Origin: Deltaproteobacteria bacterium
GTDB taxonomy: Bacteria; Desulfobacterota; Desulfobulbia; Desulfobulbales; Desulfurivibrionaceae
Length of the DNA stretch: 64,000 bases
Reading direction: 5' to 3'
Assembly (NCBI GenBank): GCA_021802775.1
Contig: JAJZRJ010000002.1
Coordinates: 1-64,000 of the forward strand
Shown: in pieces, positions 28,753 through 36,316 of the stretch
How positions within the stretch are numbered: position 1 is the stretch's first letter
Layout of the letters: each line of letters opens with the position of its first letter
Notes under the pieces: model-generated
Seen by the model: only the letters and a program-made list of their open reading frames with translations
Databases searched by the model: none
Told to the model about the DNA's origin: nothing
Translations under genes and position numbers: made by a program

Positions 28753-29634
28753 TTGACCGATCTCCCGGCTACATGGAGGAATCGCCTGGTTGAGGGCGAT
28801 TGCCTCGAAGTATTACCAGGGTTGCCGGCCGCTTCGGTGGACATGATCCTTTGCGATCTCCCCTATGGGACCACGCGGAACTCGTGGGACAGCGTCATTC
28901 CTCTCGACAGGCTTTGGGAACAATATCGCCGGGTGATAAAACCACGTGGCGTTATCGTTTTGACTGCCCAAGGTTTGTTCACGGCCAAGCTCATTATCAG
29001 CAATGAGAGCTGGTTTCGTTACAAGATTGCCTGGGTGAAATCAAAACCGACAAACTTCCTCAACGCCCGGCGGCAACCTTTGCGCCAACACGAGGATGTC
29101 TGTGTTTTCTACAAACAACAACCCGCCTATAATCCGGTTATGGTTACTGATGTCCCTTATGATAAGGGGTTGCGGAAAAACCAATACACCGGGAGCTATG
29201 GCGATTTTAAACCGGTGCAGGTCAAAAGCAGCGGTAGTCGTTTTCCTACCGACGCTATTTATTGTAAAACAGCGGAATCCGAAGGCGTGGTTTGGCATCC
29301 CACCCAGAAACCGGTAGCCTTAGGCAGATTTTTAATACGGCTGTACACCAAGCCCGGCGACGTGGTGATGGATAACGCCTTCGGGAGCGGCAGTTTCCTG
29401 GTCGCTGCCGCGATGGAAAAACGCACGTACGTTGGTATTGAACTCAACCAAGAGCAGCGTCAATTTAAACGAGATGATGTTGATCTCATGCAAATCGCTC
29501 AAGAGCGTATCCGCTTGGCTACTTCAGCCAGGGGACAAAAACGGACTTCCTTGTTTGACGACTTGTATCCAGGCATCCGCAACGGGTATCGACGTGAGTT
29601 GACCGAGGTGGAGGGAATTTTGGAGCAAATTTGA
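28753..29634 (+). CDS. DNA methyltransferase (N4/N6 amino-methyltransferase, DLPY type)
   Basis: A 293-aa DNA amino-methyltransferase with DLPY (residues 35-38, motif IV) ahead of FGSGS (210-214, motif I), the beta-class order, and WHPTQKP before motif I. The start is TTG with AAGGGGG 7 nt upstream. Its stop overlaps the ATG of a truncated downstream gene that is probably the former restriction endonuclease. With no intact nuclease it is an orphan methyltransferase. Low-GC upstream DNA supports acquisition. Confidence 0.87.
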   Translation: MTDLPATWRNRLVEGDCLEVLPGLPAASVDMILCDLPYGTTRNSWDSVIPLDRLWEQYRRVIKPRGVIVLTAQGLFTAKLIISNESWFRYKIAWVKSKPTNFLNARRQPLRQHEDVCVFYKQQPAYNPVMVTDVPYDKGLRKNQYTGSYGDFKPVQVKSSGSRFPTDAIYCKTAESEGVVWHPTQKPVALGRFLIRLYTKPGDVVMDNAFGSGSFLVAAAMEKRTYVGIELNQEQRQFKRDDVDLMQIAQERIRLATSARGQKRTSLFDDLYPGIRNGYRRELTEVEGILEQI

Positions 29635-29762
29635 TGGCGGGGTACAATGAACGGGCATGGGCAGCGGATGTCATTGTCGAAATCAATCGTATAGTTTCCA
29701 GTAGAAGCATGCCAATCCGCCGGGCGGGTGGAGAATATTCTGTCGCAACCGCCGCCGGTGGA
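29634..29762 (+). pseudogene. 5' fragment of a gene coupled to the methyltransferase, likely restriction endonuclease
   Basis: ATG overlaps the methyltransferase stop (TGATG). About 40 codons read as a normal protein N-terminus (YNERAWAADVIVEINRI), then the frame runs into sequence antisense to eda. The position and the soluble N-terminus suit a cognate type II nuclease whose remainder was deleted. Identity is inferred from context. Confidence 0.5.
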
Positions 29763-30392
29763 TCACACCGTATCCGACGCCTTCCGGTAATGATCCATGA
29801 AATTTTTGACGTTTTGCCCCAGTTCTTGCAGGTTTTTCTCCCGCAGCGCCTTGCCGCCGAAAAGGCTGGTGGCGACCCCCACGGCGTTGGCGCCGGCGGC
29901 GAAATATTCCGCTAGGTTGTGGAGGGTCACTCCGCCCACGGCAGCGAGGGGAAGCCGGTCAAAGGGGCCGCGCAGGTCGCGGATGTACTGGGGGCCGCCT
30001 AAAGACCCGCAGGGAAAGACCTTGACCATGTCGGCCCCGGCGGCCCAGGCGGCATAGACCTCCGTGGGGGTGAGCGCGCCGGCCACGATGGGCACCTGCT
30101 CGCTGTTGGCATAGGCGATCACCGCCGGGTCGCAGTTGGGGGTGACGAGGAACATGGCCCCGGCCTCCACGGCCTGGCGGGCCTCCTCCAGATTGCGGAT
30201 GGTGCCCATGCCGAGCCAGCGGCCGGGCGGCACGGCGGGCCGGTATTCGCGGATCATCGCTGCTGCGCCTTCGGTGTTCATGGTCACCTCGATGGCGGTA
30301 AGTCCCGCAATAAAGGCAACCGGCAGCAATTCGCCAAAGAACGCCTGGTCCACCCCGCGCAGGATGCCGATCACCGGTGCGTCAAATTTCAT
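29763..30392 (-). CDS. eda: KDPG aldolase family protein (2-dehydro-3-deoxyphosphogluconate aldolase)
   Basis: A 209-aa class I aldolase of the Entner-Doudoroff type, splitting KDPG to pyruvate and glyceraldehyde-3-phosphate (or KDPGal). The Schiff-base lysine lies in VKVFPC, and an upstream catalytic Glu is visible in AIEVTMN. The ATG overlaps the hrpB stop (ATGA), so it is translated after the helicase. No Entner-Doudoroff dehydratase is nearby, so a broader 2-keto-acid aldolase role is possible. Confidence 0.9.
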   Translation of the reverse strand: MKFDAPVIGILRGVDQAFFGELLPVAFIAGLTAIEVTMNTEGAAAMIREYRPAVPPGRWLGMGTIRNLEEARQAVEAGAMFLVTPNCDPAVIAYANSEQVPIVAGALTPTEVYAAWAAGADMVKVFPCGSLGGPQYIRDLRGPFDRLPLAAVGGVTLHNLAEYFAAGANAVGVATSLFGGKALREKNLQELGQNVKNFMDHYRKASDTV

Positions 30393-32974
30393 TTCTGCTC
30401 TCCGTTGTTTTTTCTTTCTAGCCGGTTTGGTTGGCGGGTGTCCACCTGTTTGCGGGGCTTGACCCGGGCGGTGGGCGGCGCCTGCCACGGATCGTCCGGC
30501 CAGTGGTGTTTAGGATAACGGCCTTTGAGTTCCTTTTTGACCTCGTGGTAGGAGGTATTCCAGAACCCCCTGAGGTCCTGGGTGATCTGGATGGGGCGAC
30601 GCGCCGGCGAGAGCAGATGGAGCACCACTGCTATCTTCCCCGCGGCCACGGTGGGGGTCTCGGCCAGACCAAAGAGTTCTTGCAGCCGCACCGCCAGCAC
30701 CGGCGGGCGGCCGTCTGGGGAGTAGCTAAGCCGGATGCGCGAACCGCTGGGCACCGTAAGATGGGTGGGGGCCTGGCGTTCCAGCTCACGTTGCTGTTCC
30801 CACGGCAACAGGCCGAGCAGGATGGCGTGGAGATCGAGACGGCCGAGCTGGTCGCGGGTGCGGATAGTGGTGAGGTAGGGGGCAAGCCACTCGGCAAGGG
30901 TGGCCGCCAGATGCTGGTCCGCGACCTCGGGCCAGCCCGTGGTTGGCTGCCAGCGATGCAGCGATTCGATGCGGGCCTGGAGGTCGCGGGCGGCCTCGCT
31001 CCACGGCAGGGCGTCGAGCCCCATCCGTCGCACCCCTTCGAGCATGGCGGCCAGCACCCGTTCCGGAGCCGGCTTGGCCAGCGGGACGCTGTCGAGCACC
31101 AGAGCGCCCAGGCGACGCTGGCGCAGGGCGGTGACCGAGGCAGAGGCATCATCCCACGTTACATTTTCATGTGTTTCGATTCGTGCTCCCATCGCCTCTT
31201 CCAGCCCGGCCAGGTCCAGGGCGGCGGCGAGAAAGATGCGGCCATCGGTGCGACCGGCATCCAAGCTCGCCACGGCGAGATATTCGTGGTGGGCAAGGTG
31301 GTCGTGGTTGGCGAGTCGGGCGGCGCGGCCGGAGGCGAGCTTGTAGTGGTGGGGCTGGCCCGGCCGGCGTTGGGCAATGCGGTTCGGGTAGGCCGCGGCC
31401 ACCAAGGCGCCTGGGTCCATGCTGCTGGCTTTTGTTGATGCCCTGGGCAGCAACTGGCGGAGCTGGCGGCTTACCTGCTCCACCCGGCGGCAGCCGCCAG
31501 GGTCGCCGCCCAGGGCCCGGACCGCACCGGCTCCTTGTTGCCGGAAGGCGTTCAAGGCGTGGAGGCGGTCGTCGAGGTCGGCGGAACGGTCCCGTTCCTT
31601 GAGGATGTCGCGTTCGGAGAGCAGGGCGGCGAGATCGCAGGCCAGCGCTGCATTACCAGCAGCAGCCCCGGCCAGCAGCAGGTGGGCGAGGCGCGGATGG
31701 ACGGGCAGGACCGCCATCCGGCGGCCGAGATCGGTGATGCGTCCTCGGGCATCCAGCGCCGCCAACTCCTGCAGGAGTTGCCTGGCCTGGGCCAGATGGC
31801 CGGCGGGCGGCGGGTCGAGCCAGGCCATGGTAGCCGGGTCGGTCACCCCCCACCGCGCCAGTTCCAGCACCAACTGCGCCAGGTCGGCATCGAGGATTGC
31901 CGGCGGGTCGAATTCCCGCAGGCCATGGTCCACCGCCTCGTTCCATAACCGGTAACAGAGGCCAGGGCCGAGGCGGCCGGCCCGGCCGGCCCGCTGGGTG
32001 GCACTGGCCCTGGAGATGCGTTGCAGGGTGAGACGGGTCAGGCCGCTCTCTGCCTGGAAGCGTGGAGACCGCCGCCAGCCGGAGTCGATCACCGTGCTGA
32101 TCCCTTCGATGGTGATGCTGGTCTCGGCAATGGGAGTGGCGAGGATCACCCGGCGCCGGCCGGTCGTGTCGGGCGCTACCGCCTGGCCCTGGGCCGCCAA
32201 AGAGAGGTCGCCGTGCAGCGGCAGGATCGCGAGCTTCGCGGCCTCCGGCAGGGCAGCGAGCAACTCGGCGGTGCGCAGGATCTCGGCGGTGCCGGGCAGG
32301 AAGGCGAGAAGGTCGCCGGGCTGTTCGCGGAGCGCCTTCATGACCGCCGTAGCCATCTGGTCGGCGATCTCCCGGGGATTGGGGTCAAGCGGAAAGGTGG
32401 CCGGCGGCGGCAGGTGGACTACCTCCACCGGATAACTCCGGCCGTGGGCCTCGACCACTGGCGCCTCATCAAGCAGGTGGCTCACCGCCGCGGTATCGAG
32501 GGTGGCGGACATGACCAGCAGTTTGAGGTTCTCCCGCAACCGGGACGCATCGAGGCAGAGGGCCAGGGCCAGGTCGGCATCGAGGCTGCGCTCGTGAAAT
32601 TCGTCGAAGATTACCAGCCCCACGCCGGCAAGTTCCGGATCTTCCTGAAGGCGGCGGATGAAGAGGCCGGCGGTCACCACTTCCAGCCGGGTCGCGGCCG
32701 AGATCTGCTGTTCGAAACGGACCCGGTAGCCGATGGCCTGGCCTACGGGTTCGCCCCGCTGGGCGGCCATGTAGGAGGCGGTAAGGCGGGCCGCAAGCCG
32801 CCGTGGTTCGAGCATGATGATCTTCTGGTCATGAAGCCAGGGATCGTCGAGCAGGGCCGGCGGGACCACGGTGGTCTTGCCGGAGCCGGGCGGCGCGGCG
32901 AGCACCACGGCCGGATGGTGTGCCAGGGTGATGCGCAGCTCCGGCAGGATGTCGTGGATGGGAAGAGTGGTCAC
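30389..32974 (-). CDS. hrpB: ATP-dependent helicase HrpB
   Basis: An 861-aa DExH-box helicase. Walker A is PPGSGKTT (residues about 29-36), motif II is DEFH, motif III SAT, and motif VI QRAGRAGR. The C-terminal HrpB-specific region with a basic tail is complete. The substrate (probably RNA) is poorly known even in E. coli. It starts with GTG after AAAGG. Its first 13 codons and upstream junction are duplicated 2.4 kb away (direct repeat), where a restriction-modification island now separates it from the gene that once preceded it. Confidence 0.93.
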   Translation of the reverse strand: MTTLPIHDILPELRITLAHHPAVVLAAPPGSGKTTVVPPALLDDPWLHDQKIIMLEPRRLAARLTASYMAAQRGEPVGQAIGYRVRFEQQISAATRLEVVTAGLFIRRLQEDPELAGVGLVIFDEFHERSLDADLALALCLDASRLRENLKLLVMSATLDTAAVSHLLDEAPVVEAHGRSYPVEVVHLPPPATFPLDPNPREIADQMATAVMKALREQPGDLLAFLPGTAEILRTAELLAALPEAAKLAILPLHGDLSLAAQGQAVAPDTTGRRRVILATPIAETSITIEGISTVIDSGWRRSPRFQAESGLTRLTLQRISRASATQRAGRAGRLGPGLCYRLWNEAVDHGLREFDPPAILDADLAQLVLELARWGVTDPATMAWLDPPPAGHLAQARQLLQELAALDARGRITDLGRRMAVLPVHPRLAHLLLAGAAAGNAALACDLAALLSERDILKERDRSADLDDRLHALNAFRQQGAGAVRALGGDPGGCRRVEQVSRQLRQLLPRASTKASSMDPGALVAAAYPNRIAQRRPGQPHHYKLASGRAARLANHDHLAHHEYLAVASLDAGRTDGRIFLAAALDLAGLEEAMGARIETHENVTWDDASASVTALRQRRLGALVLDSVPLAKPAPERVLAAMLEGVRRMGLDALPWSEAARDLQARIESLHRWQPTTGWPEVADQHLAATLAEWLAPYLTTIRTRDQLGRLDLHAILLGLLPWEQQRELERQAPTHLTVPSGSRIRLSYSPDGRPPVLAVRLQELFGLAETPTVAAGKIAVVLHLLSPARRPIQITQDLRGFWNTSYHEVKKELKGRYPKHHWPDDPWQAPPTARVKPRKQVDTRQPNRLERKNNGEQK

Positions 32975-33062
32975 GCGGCCTTTGTGTCAGTACGGCAGGG
33001 GTTGGTAACGAGCCGGTTCCGCCAGCAGGTGGACCATCTTCGCGTGGTGCGAACCGGCCCAG
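32940..33062. repeat. Left copy of a 123-bp direct repeat flanking the restriction-modification island
   Basis: Contains the last 18 codons of the Mut7-C-like gene, the 17-bp gap and the first codons of hrpB. It matches 35364-35486 at 121 of 123 positions by hand alignment, diverging abruptly at both ends. It marks the left boundary of the inserted island. Confidence 0.95.
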
Positions 33063-33142
33063 GACGCTGAAGGCGGACTCTATGGGCGTCATCTTGCTTC
33101 AGTCGTTTTCTCATCCGGAGGCCGAAGCCGCGAACACCCGTC

Positions 33143-34012
33143 TTAATGGCGGTCTGTGGGGAGGTTTGTTTTCCTGGCGGCAAGGGCAACCCAATTCTTG
33201 GCTAGTGCGGGCAGACGTTCAATCACTTCGTAGCCGAACAGCACTTCATCTGTGTAGCCCATGTGGAGCATGTCGATAATCCTGCACAGATAAGGTTTGC
33301 CGCAGACCCACCACGTATAATGGGCGTCGAGCATCAGATAATGAAGAATTTTTATCTGTTCGTGTTCACGAAGCTCGGTCAGTTCCATGCCGTCCAGTAG
33401 GGTTTCGTATACCCCATCGGCAACACGGCTGCCAAACGTCGTAGTGTAATAGTATTCCTTGACTTCCCATATGGCCACGGGGTTGATCGTGCTTGGGAAT
33501 GCCCCGTCCGCGCGTCGTGCCAGCGTTCGTAGCGGATTGCCATCTTTCGTGATGGTTGTGAGTTCGCGGGGATCGTAGTCGCAGGGGAAGCCCTTCGAAT
33601 GGGCCTCGATCAACATATTGACTATGCCGGTGAGATAGGCGGGGGCTTTTTTCCTCCCCTTTTGCTTGTTGAGGGGAAGGGGACAGGTCGGCTGGAGTTT
33701 TTTCTTAAGCGCCTCAAATTCGGTTTTTGCGCGCGTGGCGTCCATGAGGCGCGGCGCAACATAGGTGTTGAGTTTTTGGGCGCGATATTCATAATAGGCG
33801 CACAAGGTGCTGGCGAAATCCGTAGGCTTTCCCTCATCGCCAAGCGATGCGGGGTCCAAATGCAGCCTGCGGAAGACCTGACGGATCTCTTCGTCGGTGG
33901 GGATTTTTACTTGTCCCTTTCCGCGGGTAGTATATCCGACGTGTTGGCTGATACTGCGTACGGCGGCCCAAAACGATCTGGGGAGCCTTGCGAATTTCGG
34001 ATTAGCTTCCAT
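33143..34012 (-). CDS. Predicted type II restriction endonuclease (PD-(D/E)xK fold)
   Basis: A 289-aa soluble protein not close to any named enzyme I can recall. A nuclease core is suggested by Asp169 followed 14 residues later by Glu183-Val-Lys185 in IWEVKEYY, the D...ExK pattern of PD-(D/E)xK enzymes. The next segment (GSRVADGVYETLLDG) fits the helix after the active site. It starts inside the end of the controller-like gene (11-bp overlap), with GAGG upstream. The divergent neighbour is a D12-class adenine methyltransferase, so the pair should form one restriction-modification system; the site could be GATC-like but is not proven. Confidence 0.75.
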   Translation of the reverse strand: MEANPKFARLPRSFWAAVRSISQHVGYTTRGKGQVKIPTDEEIRQVFRRLHLDPASLGDEGKPTDFASTLCAYYEYRAQKLNTYVAPRLMDATRAKTEFEALKKKLQPTCPLPLNKQKGRKKAPAYLTGIVNMLIEAHSKGFPCDYDPRELTTITKDGNPLRTLARRADGAFPSTINPVAIWEVKEYYYTTTFGSRVADGVYETLLDGMELTELREHEQIKILHYLMLDAHYTWWVCGKPYLCRIIDMLHMGYTDEVLFGYEVIERLPALAKNWVALAARKTNLPTDRH

Positions 34013-34247
34013 CTCCCCCCTCTTCGTAGCGACGTACAAAGTCGGTGAATGAGACGCCCAGACTGCGACATAGTTGTCTTACTTCCAGAAAGCCCAAGGC
34101 CATCTCCCCGGATTCGTACTTGCTGACAAAAGATTGGGGTCTTTCCAGGCGTGTTGCCAAATCGACCTGACGGAGCCCAGCTTCTTCGCGGAGATTGCGA
34201 AGAAGCTTTCGCAACTTGCGTTTCTGTGTTTCACTGGGCTTGGACAT
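34002..34247 (-). CDS. XRE-family HTH regulator, controller (C) protein-like
   Basis: An 81-aa protein with one HTH_3 domain (LREEAGLRQVDLATRLERPQ, then SFVSKYESGE), the size and form of C proteins that time restriction-modification expression. It overlaps the nuclease gene and faces the methyltransferase across an 81-bp intergenic region with overlapping promoters and a dyad. The predicted -10 lies only 6 bp before its ATG, so its mRNA is probably leaderless. Confidence 0.85.
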   Translation of the reverse strand: MSKPSETQKRKLRKLLRNLREEAGLRQVDLATRLERPQSFVSKYESGEMALGFLEVRQLCRSLGVSFTDFVRRYEEGGDGS

Positions 34248-34253
34248 GGGGGC

Positions 34254-34295
34254 ACTATATATTCAATTGACGAATATCCAAAATTGGGATATTTT
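34254..34295. promoter_or_regulatory. Overlapping divergent promoters and dyad operator of the restriction-modification island
   Basis: Plus strand: TTGACG (34267-34272), 17-bp spacer, TATTTT (34290-34295) for the methyltransferase. Minus strand: TTGGAT (34276-34281), 16 bp, TATAGT (34254-34259) for the regulator. The dyad ATATCC-N7-GGATAT (34274-34292) overlaps both, as for a C-protein operator. Confidence 0.65.
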
Positions 34296-34328
34296 GCGGG
34301 AGACCCTTCCGGGAGAGGCGCATATTCG

Positions 34329-35216
34329 ATGAAGCAACAATTGCTTTTTAAAGAGAGCCCGCATCGATTCGTCCGGCCATTCACCACGCAACTGCTGAAA
34401 TGGGTGGGCAACAAACAGAGATTTGCTCATGAAATCGTCGGGGCATTTCCGGAAAGATTCGGTCGCTACCATGAACCGTTTTTGGGGAGTGGCGGAGTAT
34501 TGGCTACTCTCGCTCCACTGGATGCCTGTGCCTCCGATATCTTTGCGCCGCTTATGGAGATATGGCAAACGCTTAAAGATAATCCGGCCGAGCTGAAAGA
34601 ATGGTACCGGCAGCGGTGGGCGCTGGCACACGGTGAACATAAAAGGGCAGGCTACGAAAAGATCAAGGCATCATACAATGCGTCTCCCAACGGCGCGGAC
34701 CTGTTGTTTCTTTGTCGTTCCTGTTATGGTGGGGTGGTCCGCTTCCGGCAGGCGGATGGCTATATGTCAACGCCGTGTGGGGTACATGACCCCATTACCC
34801 CGGAGCGCTTCGATAAACGCGTGGACTTATGGCATCCGAGAGTCCAGCATACCGAATTCAAGGTCATGGATTATCGCGAGGCGATGAGGGCGGCGCGCAA
34901 AGGCGATCTTGTCTACTGCGACCCGCCCTACCGACACAGCCAGTCGATTCTTTATGGAGGCCAGCAATTTCGTCTGGAGGATTTGTGCGAAGAGATAAGC
35001 CGCTGTAAGGAAAAAGGAGTGTATGTCGCCTTGAGCATAGATGGCACAAAAAAATCCGGCGGCATGATCTGTGACCTCCCACTCCCGGATGGTCTTTTTG
35101 AGGAAGAGATTTTTGTCAACGTCGGTCGTTCGATGCTGCGTCGTTTCCAGATGGAAGGGAGAACGCTTGAGGAAGAGGTTGTCTCCGACCGGTTGTTGCT
35201 GACCTATACGCTTTAG
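34329..35216 (+). CDS. D12-class N6-adenine DNA methyltransferase (Dam/DpnM-like)
   Basis: A 295-aa alpha-class methyltransferase. KWVGNKQRF at the N-terminus, FLGSGG (residues 51-56, AdoMet motif I) before DPPY (198-201, motif IV), with the target-recognition region between them. It should protect host DNA from the divergently encoded nuclease. GGAGAGG lies upstream but about 13 nt from the ATG, so the exact start is not certain. The stop is only 148 bp from the right direct repeat. Confidence 0.9.
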   Translation: MKQQLLFKESPHRFVRPFTTQLLKWVGNKQRFAHEIVGAFPERFGRYHEPFLGSGGVLATLAPLDACASDIFAPLMEIWQTLKDNPAELKEWYRQRWALAHGEHKRAGYEKIKASYNASPNGADLLFLCRSCYGGVVRFRQADGYMSTPCGVHDPITPERFDKRVDLWHPRVQHTEFKVMDYREAMRAARKGDLVYCDPPYRHSQSILYGGQQFRLEDLCEEISRCKEKGVYVALSIDGTKKSGGMICDLPLPDGLFEEEIFVNVGRSMLRRFQMEGRTLEEEVVSDRLLLTYTL

Positions 35217-35398
35217 CGGCCTTTGCCGCCGTCCGGCCTCACGCGTACCTTGACGGCCAATTCCTTGGATGGGAAAAGAGTTATGGCTGAAGTTCCCTCG
35301 TCCAGTACGCCATGGTGCAGGATGACGGCGGCGGTATGCCCGGACATCAAGCGAAATTTCAATTCCGGCAGGATGTCGTGGATGGGAAGAGTGGTCAC
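35213..35398 (-). pseudogene. Chimeric short frame beginning with the hrpB N-terminus
   Basis: The first 13 codons are the duplicated hrpB start (MTTLPIHDILPEL). The frame then switches to unrelated sequence, ending 61 codons on at the end of the methyltransferase gene. It is a by-product of the island insertion; whether it is translated is unknown. Confidence 0.6.
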
Positions 35399-35486
35399 GC
35401 GGCCTTTGTGTCAGTACGGCATGGGTTGGTAATGAGCCGGTTCCGCCAGCAGGTGGACCATCTTCGCGTGGTGCGAACCGGCCCAG
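35364..35486. repeat. Right copy of the 123-bp direct repeat
   Basis: Pairs with 32940-33062 (two mismatches). It carries the genuine 3' end of the Mut7-C-like gene plus a duplicate of the hrpB start. The interval between copies is the restriction-modification island. Confidence 0.95.
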
Positions 35487-35815
35487 TAAATCCGGCCGCA
35501 GCCGGGGCAGCGGCCGGAGGGGAGCCCCTGGCCGGCGAGGCCGTAGAAGTGGAGAATCTCCACCAGTTGCCTGGTTGGCAAGGCCCCGCGCACCAGATGG
35601 CCGTGCTCCACCAAAGAGCAGGGTGAAGTGGCTGCCTTCCCTTTCCACGCCAAACGGCGAGGAGCCAGGAAAAATTGCGGTAATTGACCGCCGTCTTTCT
35701 GCAAAGCCCGGTACACTCCGTGAGCCGGCGGTTTGGTGTGCGCCAGGCGTTCGATCAGGGCAGGCTCACCCGGCCGCGGCGAAGGCAGCGGTGGTTTATA
35801 GGTACGCGATGACAA
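35411..35815 (-). pseudogene. Degraded Mut7-C-like RNase/zinc-ribbon domain gene
   Basis: The C-terminus keeps the zinc-ribbon end of Mut7-C-type proteins (GRCPGCGRIYWAGSHHAKM), and the region before it resembles their HGHLVR...QLVEIL segment. The usual N-terminal PIN-like part and the linker with its first CxxC are missing, and the upstream portion is not family-like in any frame. No good start codon. In origin it lay directly upstream of hrpB. I read it as an inactivated gene. Confidence 0.5.
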
Positions 35816-35909
35816 AGAGGGCGACGGTTACGCAGATGAAGATGATCCCTACCTTGAAACAGACGCTTTCATCCTCGGCATGGCCGTGTCCATGAACTTG
35901 GTCGCTCAT
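35796..35909 (-). CDS. 37-aa single-pass membrane protein with His-rich N-terminus
   Basis: ATG with GGAG 6 nt upstream begins a 37-codon frame. It starts MSDQVHGHGHAEDES, then one hydrophobic helix of about 18 residues (KVGIIFICVTVALFVIAYL) to the end. HGHGH could bind a metal ion. It overlaps the 5' end of the degraded Mut7-C-like frame. No known family recalled; the clear ribosome site and helix support a real gene. Confidence 0.6.
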   Translation of the reverse strand: MSDQVHGHGHAEDESVCFKVGIIFICVTVALFVIAYL

Positions 35910-36316
35910 GATTTTCTCCGATTGTTCCGTTGGTTTGTGCCGTAACCTGGTAAACCTCGCCACTATACTTCATCCCTTCCGGCCCGCAACAGGGAAATGC
36001 GGCCAGCGGCCGACCTGCGAGCGGAAGACCGCACCATTGTAATTACGTTTTTGTATAGTTATTTTTTCGTCCTGGCATTATTTTAAACAAAAATGTCATT
36101 TTTCGCCGGCCGCCACCATGACTGGCGTATGCGTTACTGCTTGTAATATTGTGTTATTTTTTCTAATCGCCGGTCTGTTTACGTTCTGGCATGGTTCTTG
36201 ATCTCTTTATTTTCCGAATGCGGCGCACGCAATGATCCCCGCAGCCGCGGCATGACCCGTAATGGCGCGGGGTGTACGCCGGAATGAGCTATTTCAAGGA
36301 AAAGGAGATGTAGACC
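35910..36316. other. AT-rich regulatory region upstream of the TorF-like barrel gene
   Basis: No gene in 407 bp. Long A/T runs at about 36040-36170 suggest bendable DNA upstream of a regulated promoter. TGGCATGGTTCTTGAT (36187-36202) resembles a sigma-54 promoter (GG, 10 bp, then GA instead of GC). AAGGAG lies close before the downstream ATG. Confidence 0.4.

Noticed and set aside
32940-35486. A transposon or IS carrying the restriction-modification genes
   Set aside because: No transposase, integrase or terminal inverted repeats. The flanks are long direct repeats of host sequence, unlike short IS target duplications.
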